DNA of 64,000 bases, taken from Peronospora farinosa (taxonomy: Eukaryota; Oomycota; Peronosporomycetes; Peronosporales; Peronosporaceae). How positions within the stretch are numbered: the first letter of the stretch is position 1; each line of letters starts with the position of its first letter. Location of the stretch: NCBI GenBank assembly GCA_947646735.1, contig CANTFK010000673.1, forward strand, positions 172,139 through 236,138, written 5' to 3'. The translations under genes and the position numbers were made by a program. The notes below the pieces were generated by a model, which saw nothing but the letters and a program-made list of their open reading frames with translations, searched no databases and had not been told where the DNA came from. Below, in pieces: positions 43,300-54,760 of the stretch.

Positions 43300-44742
43300 C
43301 GAGGCTTTTGCTGGAATTATTTGAACCTGTTTTCTCGACAACAGATTAGCTTTTGAAAGCATAGTATCACCAAGGCTATACAATGGTCCTGAAACTTTAT
43401 GACTACTTCCTTTGAAAACGATCGAAGAGTTCAAAGGACATACTTAACATTAGTCTAAGAAAAAATATTCCATGACTCTAGCGAAAATTTGCGTGTTTGC
43501 AATCAAGGTGGGTTTTGTGTTTTGAATGGAAATGTCTTGTCACGTTGATTGGCATTTTCTGGCGCTTAGGTATCAACCATTTTCTGCTTTGAAGGGCCGC
43601 GGCAACAATTCATATAAAAATATAATGATATAGGTCTAGCAAACCCCTTAGCAATGCGTAGATATTAACAAGATGGCGAACTGACATGGCGCGAATTGTA
43701 TAGGAGCAGTTAAGACGCTAAAAAGAGTGTTAAGCTTAGAGAACGTATTATGCTTGTATTGATGGAAAATTGGATCAATCATTCCAAAATTTTGTCAATG
43801 TGTACCCGGTGGAACGACGGGATTACATTGGCCTGAATATGTTGACTTTGTTACTTATTAATTTACCTACGTCAACCAGATATTCTAAGTCAAAGTGATG
43901 GGCCAATATACTGTCACCGTATAATCTGCGCGCCTATTCGTCGAAACGACGGGTGAACACCCTGGTCTTGTATAATAAAAGAATGAGTCCGTCCGTGTCA
44001 TGTCTTATTTTTCTTTTTTTCCTTTGGTACAGCCGGTTCATTTCGTATTTCTTACGACCTAGTACTGTCCTCTTCGGCGAGGGCCTACACTCCCTGACCG
44101 GTCATATAACGGGGTTATACGACGGTTGTACTGTCATTCCGAAAGTTTACGGTTAAACTCCCCTTTGTATTGCATATAATGCATTATTATACTTCTCTTT
44201 AGAGAGGTATTAAGTATGAGCGTTAAGATACGGTATTCGGTAATACCGTATCTTATCGATTGGGATTCGATAATCGATAACGCTGTACTAAGTACATCAT
44301 ACACAGATGTTTAGACGATACGTCGTCCAATAGCAAGGTCTGCATATAATTATTACTATTATAGTAATTAATCTAGTGTAGTGTACTTAGAGTAGGACTA
44401 TCCATAAAATCTTAAAGCATAAATAAAATCAGTTCTCATTTTGAGTTTAAGATCGCAAGTCTTCCTGACTTGTTCTCTTGTGCACTTCGTGCGTTGGTTC
44501 TCTGAACCCTTAAGCTTCTAGCTTGTTCTTGCACTCTGTGCGTTGATTCTCTAACACTATAGCTTATTGCTTGTATACTAAAGTCTCTTTCCTAGTTCCT
44601 TAAAACAGGGTGACTTTCAGTCGTTTAATTAGTTTCTTAGAACTAAGTGGCTTTTAGCCGTAATTTTTTTTATTTCTCAAAAATAAGAGGCTTTCAGCCT
44701 AAAAGCCTTCCTCTGGCTAAAGAGCTGTGCATCTCCGCTACA
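43300..44742 (+). repeat. Probable 5' LTR of gypsy E3, left boundary unclear
   Basis: The right end is set by homology of layout: ...GCTACA, two bases, then TGGTAGCA (44745), as in E1 and E2. The left boundary cannot be fixed because the matching 3' LTR is not in the window. The block is A/T-rich and contains a perfect 14-bp-stem hairpin at 44224-44255 (TAAGATACGGTATT, loop CGGT) and several smaller palindromes. 43300-43800 may be ordinary flank of the effector gene. Confidence 0.45.
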
Positions 44743-44800
44743 CTTGGTAGCACTGTAGTCAATCCTACACCTGAGTCTATAAGACTGACCCTCTGTGAGG

Positions 44801-45357
44801 ATGGAGAATCAAAATCATCTCTCTGAGGCGCAACGACTCGCCTTAGATAAACTATCTACGTTCGTCGGGCCTGATCAAATCGAGGCCCTTTTGTCCCAAG
44901 GCCCCGAGGTTTTAAATGCTCGTCTTGAGGCCTTTATGCGTTATGAAGCAACGCTACTCATGCAGGTCCATGACTAGGCAGCGTCAGCTGCGCCTACGCA
45001 GTACATCCCGGTACCTGTGCCCGATGCAGAGCCAAAGGCTCGCCCACTTGTTGTAAACGTGAAAACCTTTGAGGATAAGGAGGGAGAAAATCTTCTCCTC
45101 TTGAACCGAGAAGTTAAAAGTGGCAATGGATGCTGCCATGTTTGTGTCAGATAAGCAACGAGTTGTCTTGGCCATTTCTTAGCTCGGTGGAAGAGCTACA
45201 GATTGGGCTCTAACGAGCGATGTCTCCGTAAATGCCGCATTTCCCACATGGGAAATGCTTAAAAAGCAAATTAGTTGCGTGTTTGCACCGCCTAATCAGG
45301 CTTATCGTGTGCGCTCACGCTTCTTAGCTACCCGACAGGGTAAGAAAGAATTGTCGG
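44801..45357 (+). pseudogene. Gypsy E3 gag, 5' part
   Basis: ATG 44801 opens MENQNHLSEAQRLALDKL, similar in style to E2 gag start, and stops at TAG 44975. Downstream the frame shifts but keeps gag features (VMLKKQISCVFAPPNQAYRV; RSRFLATRQGKKELS). It is cut by the E2 insertion at GTCGG and continues at 53188 with SDYVQELRTLIAVMQ. Confidence 0.8.
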
Positions 45358-45689
45358 TGTAACGGGGCTAGAACGTACCGTCACTAGCTTACACGTGCGC
45401 TTGAGGAAGACTCAAGCCCGAGTATTAGGTATTAAGTAAATTTAACTCTGATTTTTATTTTGGTTTTAATTCGTACTAATTACGAAGATTTTAGTCGTAA
45501 TAAATACGACAGTGTTCCCGCCTTTCGGGAACCACACAATTTCAGGTTGATTTATCATTGGTCCATATTGGGGACTTTAGGCCCAATAATAAACCAATAA
45601 TAAATTACCACGCTGTGCCCGCTATTCGGGCCCAGCACCTGCCTATGTTTATTTGTGTTAATGCTATATGTGTAATGTAGCCCATTACA
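45358..45689 (-). repeat. E2 3' LTR (left copy)
   Basis: 332 bp bounded by TGTAAC and ACA on the plus strand. Contains hairpins at 45399-45417, 45514-45532 and 45617-45631. Because the antisense ORF starts 14 bp beyond its edge, an antisense promoter would have to lie in this LTR. Confidence 0.93.
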
Positions 45690-45702
45690 TCACCCCCTTC
45701 TC
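45690..45702 (-). promoter_or_regulatory. E2 polypurine tract
   Basis: Reads GAGAAGGGGGTGA on the minus strand, directly before the 3' LTR. The antisense ORF ATG (45703) abuts it. Confidence 0.85.
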
Positions 45703-47166
45703 ATGACAGCACTCACCAACCGTGAGTGCTCAACTGTCGAAAACCCTTCGCCCACAAACGAACAAGCAATGTCCGGAGACCCAACACCCAATCCAGCAGA
45801 ACTCCCAAGATACATCAGCGGGAATGCATCAACCAACATCATGGCGCGGCAGCTCATACCTTGGTCGCTGTACGACTTGTCCGGAGCTCACGCTCCGGAC
45901 TCACTGGACATGATGCGGGACTACTTCCGCCGATTTCGAAAATTGCGCGGGAAAGGTCTTGATGGAATCGAGCATGAAGCTCTACAACGTTCTTGGTGCG
46001 CCTTCATCCAACGTTGGAATCGGATGCTCGAGGATGGTAGCAGCTTCCAGTTATGGCTCGCCAATCGAGAGGAGCTTCGCGCCGATCACTCCATCGGCGC
46101 GCTACGCGAAAGAGTGTGTGAGGATGCTTGGAATGAGGACCGTCTCTGCTTCGTCCATGTCAATGAAGGATGCCAATCTTGTGACTCGACTCCACGCCCA
46201 ACTCATGACGAATGGCGACGACACATCGCTGAGTGTCCACTCAGTGATCGCGAACGAAGTTGGATTGCGAAGTATGAGCGAAGTCTGGGCGAACGGAGAA
46301 GCGCAGTTATTCGTGGTGCGCCCTGCTGGCGGCACCACTCGCGACAGCGGAGTCGATCTCCGCGGGATCATCAGCGCAGGGCAGCGACACGTTCGCCTGC
46401 CCGTCCAGTTGCGCGATTCTCGCCTAGCAATCGTGATATGTATTCACCGCGACATTCTCGATCACGGCATCGATCTCGTTCGCGACATCGTTTGCGTTCG
46501 CGACATCGTTCTCGTTCTTGTCATCGTTCCCGTTTCCGAAAACGTGAATCTCCTTACCGCTCTCGTTTGTCACGAGAGCGTTCGCGTGCTCGCCCGCCTT
46601 GGAATAGTCCGACTTCGTGGCTTCATACGACAGAACCACATCTGGAACGTCACGAAGGAGCGAGGAACGTGGTTCCCATGTATCCTGCTCGGGAGGGAAT
46701 CCAAGCCAACGTACTCGGTACCTACGCACGGATGGAACCGCACGCTTCTCATGAGCCGACTGCAGTAATGGTTGTGGAGGGTCCTCGTGACCCACAATGC
46801 GGTCTACAATCCAGCGCACCTGTCCCTCCGCATCAACAAGCGGAGGAGGGCTCTCGCGGTGGTAGAGCTGGCGTCCTGGTTGCTCAGGACGATGTTGATC
46901 AGGCCGTGAATATAGCTGCCGATGCTCGGCTGGAGGCTGAGGCTGCCAGTGAACGTGCTGCCCAGGCGGAGAAGACTTCGAGTGAGACCCGGCAGTCGAA
47001 CCGTGAACTGCTCGAGCGGATAAGGATTCTGGAGCGCCAGATGCTTGGTCAGGTTCAGACGGGATCGAGACCCCGCCCCATGTCATCGGCGCGTCGAGCG
47101 CGACGGGAAGGCCGTTCGACTTACGAACCCCTGAAGCCGGCGTCGGAGCCAAACCGTGAAGCGTAG
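45703..47166 (+). CDS. E2 antisense ORF, 487 residues, intact
   Basis: ATG 45703 to the stop before 47167, on the strand opposite to gag-pol. Residues about 45-200 look folded: helices with WSLYDLSG, DYFRRFRKLRGKGL and WCAFIQRWNRML, then a candidate zinc site C-x2-C...H-x4-C (CQSCDSTPRPTHDEWRRHIA, then EC). Residues about 205-315 are Arg/Ser-rich (RHRSRSRHRLRSRHRSRS), like SR or nucleic-acid-binding proteins. Residues about 390-445 are a predicted coiled coil (QSNRELLERIRILERQMLG), followed by a basic tail. The 3' half overlaps the chromodomain end of pol by 743 nt. The sense pro-pol has three stops but this frame has none. E1 has an equally placed frame of similar length. Function unknown; a nuclear or RNA-binding accessory protein is the natural guess. 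Confidence 0.6.
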   Translation: MTALTNRECSTVENPSPTNEQAMSGDPTPNPAELPRYISGNASTNIMARQLIPWSLYDLSGAHAPDSLDMMRDYFRRFRKLRGKGLDGIEHEALQRSWCAFIQRWNRMLEDGSSFQLWLANREELRADHSIGALRERVCEDAWNEDRLCFVHVNEGCQSCDSTPRPTHDEWRRHIAECPLSDRERSWIAKYERSLGERRSAVIRGAPCWRHHSRQRSRSPRDHQRRAATRSPARPVARFSPSNRDMYSPRHSRSRHRSRSRHRLRSRHRSRSCHRSRFRKRESPYRSRLSRERSRARPPWNSPTSWLHTTEPHLERHEGARNVVPMYPAREGIQANVLGTYARMEPHASHEPTAVMVVEGPRDPQCGLQSSAPVPPHQQAEEGSRGGRAGVLVAQDDVDQAVNIAADARLEAEAASERAAQAEKTSSETRQSNRELLERIRILERQMLGQVQTGSRPRPMSSARRARREGRSTYEPLKPASEPNREA

Positions 47167-50100
47167 CCGGACGATATTCCTTCAGCCGCCCGACATAGAA
47201 TGTCGGGTGGAGTCGCAGTGAAGAGGGGACGTCGAGTGTATAAGCGTCGCCAATTGCCTTCAGAACCTTGAATGGACCGATGAAGCGTGGCGCGAGTTTA
47301 CTCGCGCCCAGATTAGTGACCGCAGAATCCCTTAAACCTTCCGTCGATAATAATACACGGTCACCTTTCTCAAACTTGCTCATGTTCTTTCTTCCATGTT
47401 TGTCAGCGTTCTCCTTCTGTAGGTCTACAGCAGTTTGTAGTGCGTCGCGTACAAACCTGGTGATGGCTTGACGTTGGAGTATAAATTCCGACACGGCCAT
47501 GTCATCAATTGGTCGCGCCGACTCAATCGGCGCGTAGTTGGCAGTAGAGGGAACGCTTACCCGAAGACGGTTCAATCAATGTCTGCGCAGTCCATCGAGC
47601 TAATGGGGACGCCACGTCTGATGGCGCCAAATGGCCGTCTTTGCCTTGGATCGTGTTACTGCATTCGCGCTCAAAATACCGTGAGCTGCACTCGATCCTT
47701 GTTTATCACCTTTATCCCCCCCCAGAGTGGAGCCACTAGGTGTTGTGGGTCGCCCCACGGCCAGGACAGTAGGAACACGAGGGTGACGAGCCGAATTCAC
47801 AAAAAATGGCGTCAACCCTGTTGACGCGTGTACGGCGTTGTTGAGTGCGAACTCAGCGAGTGGTAAAAATGCACTCCAACTTGTAAATGACGTAGCATAA
47901 CTCCGAAGAACATCTTCGAGGACTCGGTTCACGCGCTCGGTCTGCCCATCCGTTTCCGGATGGGCTGCCGTCGACATCAGCAGTTTTGTCCCGAGGAGCT
48001 CGAAAAGTGATGTCCAAAATGCGGACGTAAATCGCGGATCACGGTCCGAAACAATGTTTTCTGGAAGGCCATGATGACGGAACACCGCGTCGATGAAGTG
48101 CGCCGCGGTCTCTGCCGCGGTGACCTTAGCGTGAACAGGCACGAGATGTGTCATCTTGCTGAATCTGTCAACAAAGACCAAGATGCCCGTTCGAGCTTGG
48201 CTATCGGGCGCAAGCCCGAAGATAAAGTCCATCGAAACTGATCTCCAGGCCTCTGCTGCAATTGGCAACGATCGCAAGGGAGCCTGTGACGATGGAGATG
48301 GCTTCACACGCTGGCATATTTCGCACGTTCGGATCCAGTTGCGTACCCACTTATACATGTGGGGCCAGAAGAAGTCTCGAGACACAGCCGCGAAAGTCTT
48401 TTCGCGGCCTAAATGGCCGCCAGCAGGAGCATCGTGATACTCGTGAATGATTCTTGCACGCAAATCCATGTCATTGGCAATCACCGTGCGAGGAGCATCG
48501 AATTGGTCGATGCTATACAGAAGCAAATCGCCATCTAAACTGTATCGATGAATATGGTCGCGCTTGGTACGGGATAATGCTCCCAGTGCAGCATCGCTGG
48601 GAGCACGCAGATACTCGATAATGTCTGCATAATCTGAGTCACCCTTGTACGCTGCGACGATCTCATCAAATAAACACGGCTCGGGTGTAACCCGAGTTAA
48701 GTTCAGCGATACACACATTGCACATCGGTCATCATCGTCCTCGTCATCAGTAGCCTGGCGACTCAGAGCAGTCCGAGGATCGTAGTCGGGACGTCGTGAC
48801 AAGGCGTCAGCGAGAATATTGGTCTTGCCTGGCTTGTAATGCACGACGAAGTTGTACTCAGAGAAGAATGAGAGCCATCGTGCCATCCGTTGGGACAGGT
48901 GTGGGCTCTTCATCGCTGTGCGCAGCGATGCATGATCGGTGTACAAAGCAAACGTACTTTCACCAAGGAGATGCACGCGAAACTTGATGAGTGCATAGCG
49001 CATCGCTAATAACTCCTTGTCGTGAACCGGATAGTTCTTCTCAGCTGGCTTCATCTGTCGCGACTGATAACTCACGACTCGTTCACGGCCCTCATCATCA
49101 AATTGCATGAGGGCACAACCGATTGCAAAATCACTGGCGTCGCAAACCACGTGGAACGGCTTGGAATCGTCTGGTAGGACCAGGACTGGCGCTGACGCTA
49201 GGCTCTTCTTTACTGCTTCGAAGGCTGCTTGGTGCTCGGGACGCCACAACCACGTGGCGTCTTTCTTCAAGAGTGACGACAAAGGCTGGATAGAACCAGC
49301 ATAATCCTTCGTATACTTGTGCAAATAATTAGCCAAGCCGAGCCACTGGCGCAACTCCGTAGGGTTCTTGGGCGTGGGCCAAGAACAGATGGACGACACC
49401 TTCTCTGGATCAGCTCGAACTCCCGATTTACTCACATAGCAACCTAACACCGGAATCTCCGGTGCACAAAAGACACACTTCTTGAGATTCGCGTACAACT
49501 TGTTGTCCCGCATAACTTGAAACACTTGCTTCAGGTGTTGAAGGTGAACTTGGACATCGTTGAGGTTGCCCTCGGCGCGACTATGGACGAAGATATCGTC
49601 AAAATAACTTGGGGCAAAGTTCCGAAGAGGTCTCAACACTTGAGACACCATGCGATTGAAAGTGGCCGGAGCGTTCTTCAACCCTTGTGGCATTACCAGC
49701 CACTCCCATAACATGCCACTCGGGGTGCTCACCGCGGTGAGTGGGATATCGCTCGGGCGCATCAAAATCTGGTAAAAGCCATCGGTCAAGTCGATGGCAC
49801 TGAAGATGACACTACCTGACATGGAATTCAGCACCATGTCCTTCCTGGGAATTGGCGTTTGCGCAGGAATAGTGGCATCATTCAACTTATTGAACGCATG
49901 CACTATCCGCCAGCCTCCCGTAGCCTTCTTCACGCAGAAGGTTGGACTCGAATGTGGTGAGATACTCTCCCGCACATGACCCGCTTTGCGGCGACCTTCA
50001 AAGAATGCGTCAATAGCTTCGACTTGATCTCGAGGCAACGGCCACTGCCGTGTCACACAATACTTCGACCCTGGCACGAGATAAATCTCGTGCCGAACAC

Positions 50101-51654
50101 CGCGGTCCGCAGGAAGTTCAGCCGGGATCTTGTCCGGGAACACGTCTGCATACTCACGAGCAATGTCGTAGACGAGGTTACCAGACTCTCTCAGGGCCTC
50201 CCATGACTGTGATGCAAACCTTTCTTCACGCGCAGACTTCGGCTCAGCGCTTTGAGGACGCGCCATATGCTCCTCGTTTGCCACGGTAACCACCTCGTTG
50301 GTGATTAGACACACTTGTTCCACAGTGCCTCCCTTAAGGTCACGTAGGAAATGCTTCCAGGAAAGCCCTGAAAGACTTGTAATGGAAAACGCATTACGAG
50401 GAGGACTCTCGACCTCGATATATTGGCGCCTTTGTGGACTCCCTTCCACGTACACGATAGCGTGGAAACATTCCAACGCTAAATTCTCGGTGCTGTTTTC
50501 CCCATCGTGCTTCGAGTCACTACTCGAAGCTGGCGAACCGCAGTCAGGTGATAAACCATCACCCCCCTCTAGGCACTGGATGTCGTCATCCAAGAAGCCG
50601 GAAACACTGGACGGGAGTACCCCAAACTCGACCGTCGACACTTGATGCGGGAGCTCCTGCTCGGCCGCCGTAAACCCGCGTGGGAGCCCCTACTCAACCA
50701 CAGTATGCCCATGTGGGAACCTCGGTTCGACCACAGTGGGTGATGATGGGAACCCCGGTTCGACCATCATGCTCTCGCGTGGGGACTCCTGTCCGTCCAC
50801 GTTGTACTCGTGTGGGAGCCCCTGCTCGACCACAATATTCCCATGTGGGAACCTCGGTTCGACCACAGTGGGTGATGATGGGAACCCCGGTTCGACCATC
50901 ATGCTCTCGCGTGAGGACTCCTGTCCGTCCACGTCACACTCGCTGGCGAGCTCTTGCTCGTCGCCACAATGCCCTTGTGGGAGCCCCTGCTCGACCACAA
51001 TAGGTGCAGATGGGAACCCCGGTTCAACCACTGCATTCACGTGCGGGAACCCCTGTTCAACCGCATTAATGACGCGCGGGAACCCCTGTTCGACCGCGTC
51101 GTCCTCGTCGTCCTCTTCGCTCTGTAGCGAGGAGTCACTGTCACTTGTGTCCCGAAGAACAGCACAAGCAGTGCAGAGAGGGCCATCGCTCGCTCTGTGC
51201 ACCGCCAACGTCGTGGAATCGCGATCCACGACTGTGACGTTTGGCCAGTCACTTGGAGATACCAAGAGATGGGTAAACACTTCACTGACATCGAACTTGC
51301 GTTGACGTCTCACTGATCTGGCTAACCAGTCGATCTGGGGCTTATAACGTGCCAACCATGGCATGCCCAGTATGCAATCGAATGCATAATTCATCGCGAT
51401 CACCAAGAAATCATCATTACTGCGAAAGCCATCAAACGTATACGGCAACGACACTTCGCGCCGCGATACGCGGTGTGGTTTCCCGTCAGCCAACTTGACG
51501 ACGACTTGGCCAGGTCCCTCACGGACCTGAATGCTGGGAGGCAGCATCGACAAACAAGATTCACGAAAGAAATTGTTTGTTGCTCCTGAGTCCAGGAGTA
51601 CTCGCAGAGGTCGCCGGACGCCGGCGACATGTAAACTGACAATAATCAGACGTT
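46424..51654 (-). pseudogene. E2 protease-RT-RNase H-integrase-chromodomain polyprotein, three stops
   Basis: The frame opens after a TAA near 51655 without an ATG. Protease active site VLLDSGATNNFF, then CILGMPWLARYKPQIDW. An acidic linker with VVEQGFP-type repeats follows (50690-51120). [35 protein letters not shown], catalytic [11 protein letters not shown] near 49595. RNase [19 protein letters not shown]. Integrase: [63 protein letters not shown]-terminal GPF module (APRFIGPFKVLKAIGDA) and chromodomain (YRVRWLGFPPEQDTWEP). In-frame stops are TAG 50688-50690, TAG 47600-47602 and TGA 47576-47578; no frameshift occurs across about 1,740 codons. Confidence 0.92.
50705..50960 (-). repeat. 132-bp in-frame tandem duplication in E2 linker
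   Basis: Copies starting at about 50708 and 50840 (plus coordinates) are almost identical, 44 codons each, encoding VVEPGFPSSPTVVEPRFP and neighbours between protease and RT. Confidence 0.85.
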
Positions 51655-51768
51655 AATCACCACTCGTAGTGGTGGCATTTAACCGTGCGCGTAGCGCAGG
51701 AGGACTGGAAAGTTGGGCTGCCACGGGGGGACCCGGACCTCCGTTCCAACCAGTAGGGCGCCCTGCAC

Positions 51769-52818
51769 CTACTGGTCCCGACCGTTTTTTGGACGTGCGG
51801 CCGGCACAACACCCTCATGATGGGCGTCCACTACTTGCACCGATAATGGGGCTGGCGCACGGCACTCTGCCGCGCGATGTCCTGGCTTGAGACAACGAAA
51901 GCAAACCATTGGACGCCCGGTGCGAGCGTCACCTTTATGATGAAAGACACGTCGCCGGTCACCCGACGACTCCATAACGTCGATCTCCATAGGTTCTGGG
52001 CCAGAAGGCCGGGGAACGCTGACGACCGAGGGTTTGGCATAGGCCTTTGTGACCCTAAAGTCTTCACGGAGTGCGATGGCGAATGCCTCCTCCAATGTGG
52101 CAGGCTCGGCGCGCTGCAGCGATAAGCGGGTCTGCCCCTCACGCATACCATCCACAAAGACATTCACCTGTGTGTACATGTCCATGGGGTGCGTGATAAT
52201 ACACGACGCCAGATGCCTAGCCATCTGTACGTAGTCGCGCATCGCCATTTTACCCTGTCGCATCGACAGGAATCTTGATCGCACCAGCTTCTCCTCTTGT
52301 GGTGGCTCGAAGGCAAGACGGAGATCGTCCTGGATGGTATCCAAGGTGGGAAATGCGTGCTCGTCCACAACGAGTTTACCAAGGGCCCACTCCTTGGCCT
52401 TCCCAGTGAGGCGGGAAAGAAGAAAGTTGACCTTCGCCTGTGGAGCCTCAAGAAGTCTCGAGGCGATGGCGATATCAACTTCTCGGAACCACCGGTTCAG
52501 CGATAACCGGTCCTTACCTTCTCCAGAGTAGGAGGAGGTTTCCATCTTCACGGCCTCATTACGTGAAGGGCGCGAGGGAGTTAAGCCTCGCCGGTTGGAT
52601 TCGGCGAGCTCGCGTGCCATAAACTCATGTATGGCGAGACGTTGCGCGTCAGGGGTCGCTGATCTCATCAGCGACGCGACGAATGCCTCTCCCGATATCG
52701 CCGCGAGGCGATTAAGGGCATCCCACTCAACACCAGTAAGATGGGGGAAGGTCGCGTGCTCCAGAAATAAATCTGGAGCGTCAAAGTACGACGATTCGCT
52801 CATCCCAAACTCGGGCAT
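51769..52818 (-). CDS. E2 gag, intact
   Basis: 349 codons from ATG 52818, 27 nt inside the 5' LTR edge. Capsid core: [35 protein letters not shown], then [20 protein letters not shown] and [14 protein letters not shown], standard Ty3 gag order. The nucleocapsid knuckle [14 protein letters not shown] (C-x2-C-x4-H-x4-C) lies near residue 312. Ends TAG at 51769-51771. The protease frame begins about 115 nt downstream in another register, so pol expression would need a frameshift, reinitiation or spliced mRNA. This protein could coassemble with those of other copies. Confidence 0.92.
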   Translation of the reverse strand: MPEFGMSESSYFDAPDLFLEHATFPHLTGVEWDALNRLAAISGEAFVASLMRSATPDAQRLAIHEFMARELAESNRRGLTPSRPSRNEAVKMETSSYSGEGKDRLSLNRWFREVDIAIASRLLEAPQAKVNFLLSRLTGKAKEWALGKLVVDEHAFPTLDTIQDDLRLAFEPPQEEKLVRSRFLSMRQGKMAMRDYVQMARHLASCIITHPMDMYTQVNVFVDGMREGQTRLSLQRAEPATLEEAFAIALREDFRVTKAYAKPSVVSVPRPSGPEPMEIDVMESSGDRRRVFHHKGDARTGRPMVCFRCLKPGHRAAECRAPAPLSVQVVDAHHEGVVPAARPKNGRDQ

Positions 52819-52834
52819 AGGAAGGACTACAAAG

Positions 52835-52842
52835 TGCTACCA
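52835..52842 (-). promoter_or_regulatory. E2 primer-binding site
   Basis: TGGTAGCA on the minus strand, two bases from the LTR end; same site as E1 and E3. Confidence 0.7.
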
Positions 52843-52844
52843 GG

Positions 52845-53187
52845 TGTAACGGGGCTAGAACGTACCGTCACTAGCTTACACGTGCGCTTGAGGAAGACTC
52901 AAGCCCGAGTATTAGGTATTAAGTAAATTTAACTCTGATTTTTATTTTTCGTTTTAATTCGTACTAATTACGAAGATTTTAGTCGTAATAAATACGACAG
53001 TGTTCCCGCCTTTCGGGAACCACACAATTTCAGGTTGATTTATCATTGGTCCATATTGGGGACTTTAGGCCCAATAATAAACCAATAATAAATTACCACG
53101 CTGTGCCCGCTATTCGGGCCCAGCACCTGCCTACATATGTAATTGTTTATTTGTGTTAATGCTATATGTGTAATGTAGCCCATTACA
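52845..53187 (-). repeat. E2 5' LTR (right copy)
   Basis: 343 bp; differs from the left copy by the CATATGTAATTG segment near its right end and a GG/TC change in a T-rich run. Confidence 0.93.
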
Positions 53188-54760
53188 GTCGGACTATGTC
53201 CAAGAGTTGAGAACTCTTATTGCTGTTATGCAGCATGACCCTCTGGCAGAGGAAGTCCAAGTAACCATTTTTATGGAAGGACTTCGAACTGGGGTCGCCA
53301 GGACAAAAAAAATTGTGTCCAGCCTTCGACTTTCGAAGAGGCAGTAAACATAGCGTTTAACGCTTAAATAAAATTTTAAATCTGCTCGCTATGGTCTGCC
53401 ATGGTATAATTTAAATGCCTCTAACAGGGCGGAGCACATGGACCTCAGCCATGCTGAAGAAGCTGAGCTTCAACTGCTGAGCAGCAAGGTAACATCCGTA
53501 GATGTTATATGTGCGGAAGCACTAGGCATCTCCGCCCTAGCTGTCCATTGCGAAGCAACGCCCTAATCGGCAGAGCCGAAACCCTGCTCCTATCCAAAAG
53601 GCGAGCACGGCAGGGGAAAACGTCAGCTCCCAGTAGGCGCGGGGCGCCCTACTGGGAAAGAACAAAGTTCTGTTGAATCTTTAGGAGGTAAAGGTAAACA
53701 GGGCTTAGCCCCAGGTGGTTCTGTGGATGCTCCCATAGAACAGGATTACAAGCCAGGCTTGTTGGTTGTGTCGGCAACCGTTTAGGGTTTCGAGAAACCA
53801 TGGTCAATTTTAGTTGACTGAGGGGCGTCAGGTAGTTATGTCCGACGTCATTCCCTTGAAGGGAGTCAGCTGTATGCTGAGGCGCTAGAAGCGCAAGAGG
53901 GTGATAGCATAACTGTGCGCCTCGCAACAGGTGTACGTGTCACCGTTCCTAAAGTCCCGTTGAGCTTAGGTGTGAAGTTTTTAGACTTTAATAGCGTTGA
54001 ACGCTGTCTTGTCCTAGATTTGGACTCGAGATATGATCTCATTCTCGATATGGCCTGGCTAGAACGCCATAAGCCATGGACCGATTGGAGATCCAAAACC
54101 TTAGGCGCAACGCGCAACGTTCCTAGCAAAGCTTTGAAGAGTAATGAACCCACCATCGCTAGGAAACAGAAGTGCTATTGGCGCAAGCCCTTAACTGAGT
54201 TAGTTAATGTGCTGGACATTGGAGTTTTTGAGTTGATAAACTCCAATGTCAACAACAATAGCGTCGAGCAGAGCTAAGTGACACCAAGTGGAACGGCACG
54301 TACTCCGTTAAGTGATACTCATAGTAATAATGAAACATTGAATGTCGGTAATGACATCGGCTCTCGTATAGAGTACGTAAAGGTCGATGAACTTTTTAGT
54401 GATGTTACTGGTACTAGTGACCCACTAGATGTCAATACTGACATCGGCTCTCGCATAGAGCAGGTTTAGGTCAATGAATCTGTTGACCTTGGGGATGATG
54501 GTATCCCAAGTACTTTAAAATGTATGGTCTCGTTAAAGAGACGGCAGCTTTGCCAGATGGCGTCTGCGAGACGCAAGCATCTGTTATATCAAGCGATAAT
54601 GTCAGTGACCAGTTGTACACCCTGGTCAACGGAGTGACAGGTGATGTAGATGGTGAGGTTGACCTTGAGGTCCTCCCATTACAAAATTCGCTCTTAGAGA
54701 TTGACGAAATGTCCGTGGATAAATTTCTTCAAGTCTTGAAGGCTGGTGATCTATCTGAGG
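53188..54760 (+). pseudogene. Gypsy E3 gag 3' part, zinc knuckle and protease
   Basis: Resumes E3 after E2: DYVQELRTLIAVMQHDPLAE and VTIFMEGLRTGVARTK, a shifted zinc knuckle CYMCGSTRHLRPSC near 53510, and a protease whose active site reads LVD-stop-GAS near 53815 (the Ser codon replaced by TGA), then YDLILDMAWLERHKPWTDW near 54035. The linker before RT follows (LQVLKAGDLSEV). The element is cut off at about 54757 by an E4-family LTR block; no E3 RT or integrase is present. Confidence 0.82.

Larger units (their letters stand above)
45358..53187 (-). mobile_element. Ty3/gypsy chromodomain LTR retrotransposon E2
   Basis: Full-length, 7,830 bp, minus orientation. LTRs 45358-45689 and 52845-53187, target duplication GTCGG at 45353-45357 and 53188-53192, primer-binding site at 52835-52842 and polypurine tract at 45690-45702. 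gag is intact; pro-pol is one frame broken only by three stop codons. The LTRs are nearly identical apart from a 12-bp segment (CATATGTAATTG, right copy only) and a two-base difference. It is therefore younger than E1 and lies inside the gag of E3. Confidence 0.95.

Noticed and set aside
42887..43434. Gly-Ala-rich and Val-Leu-rich frames antisense to the effector tail
   Set aside because: Pure by-products of the CCAGCA hexamer array.
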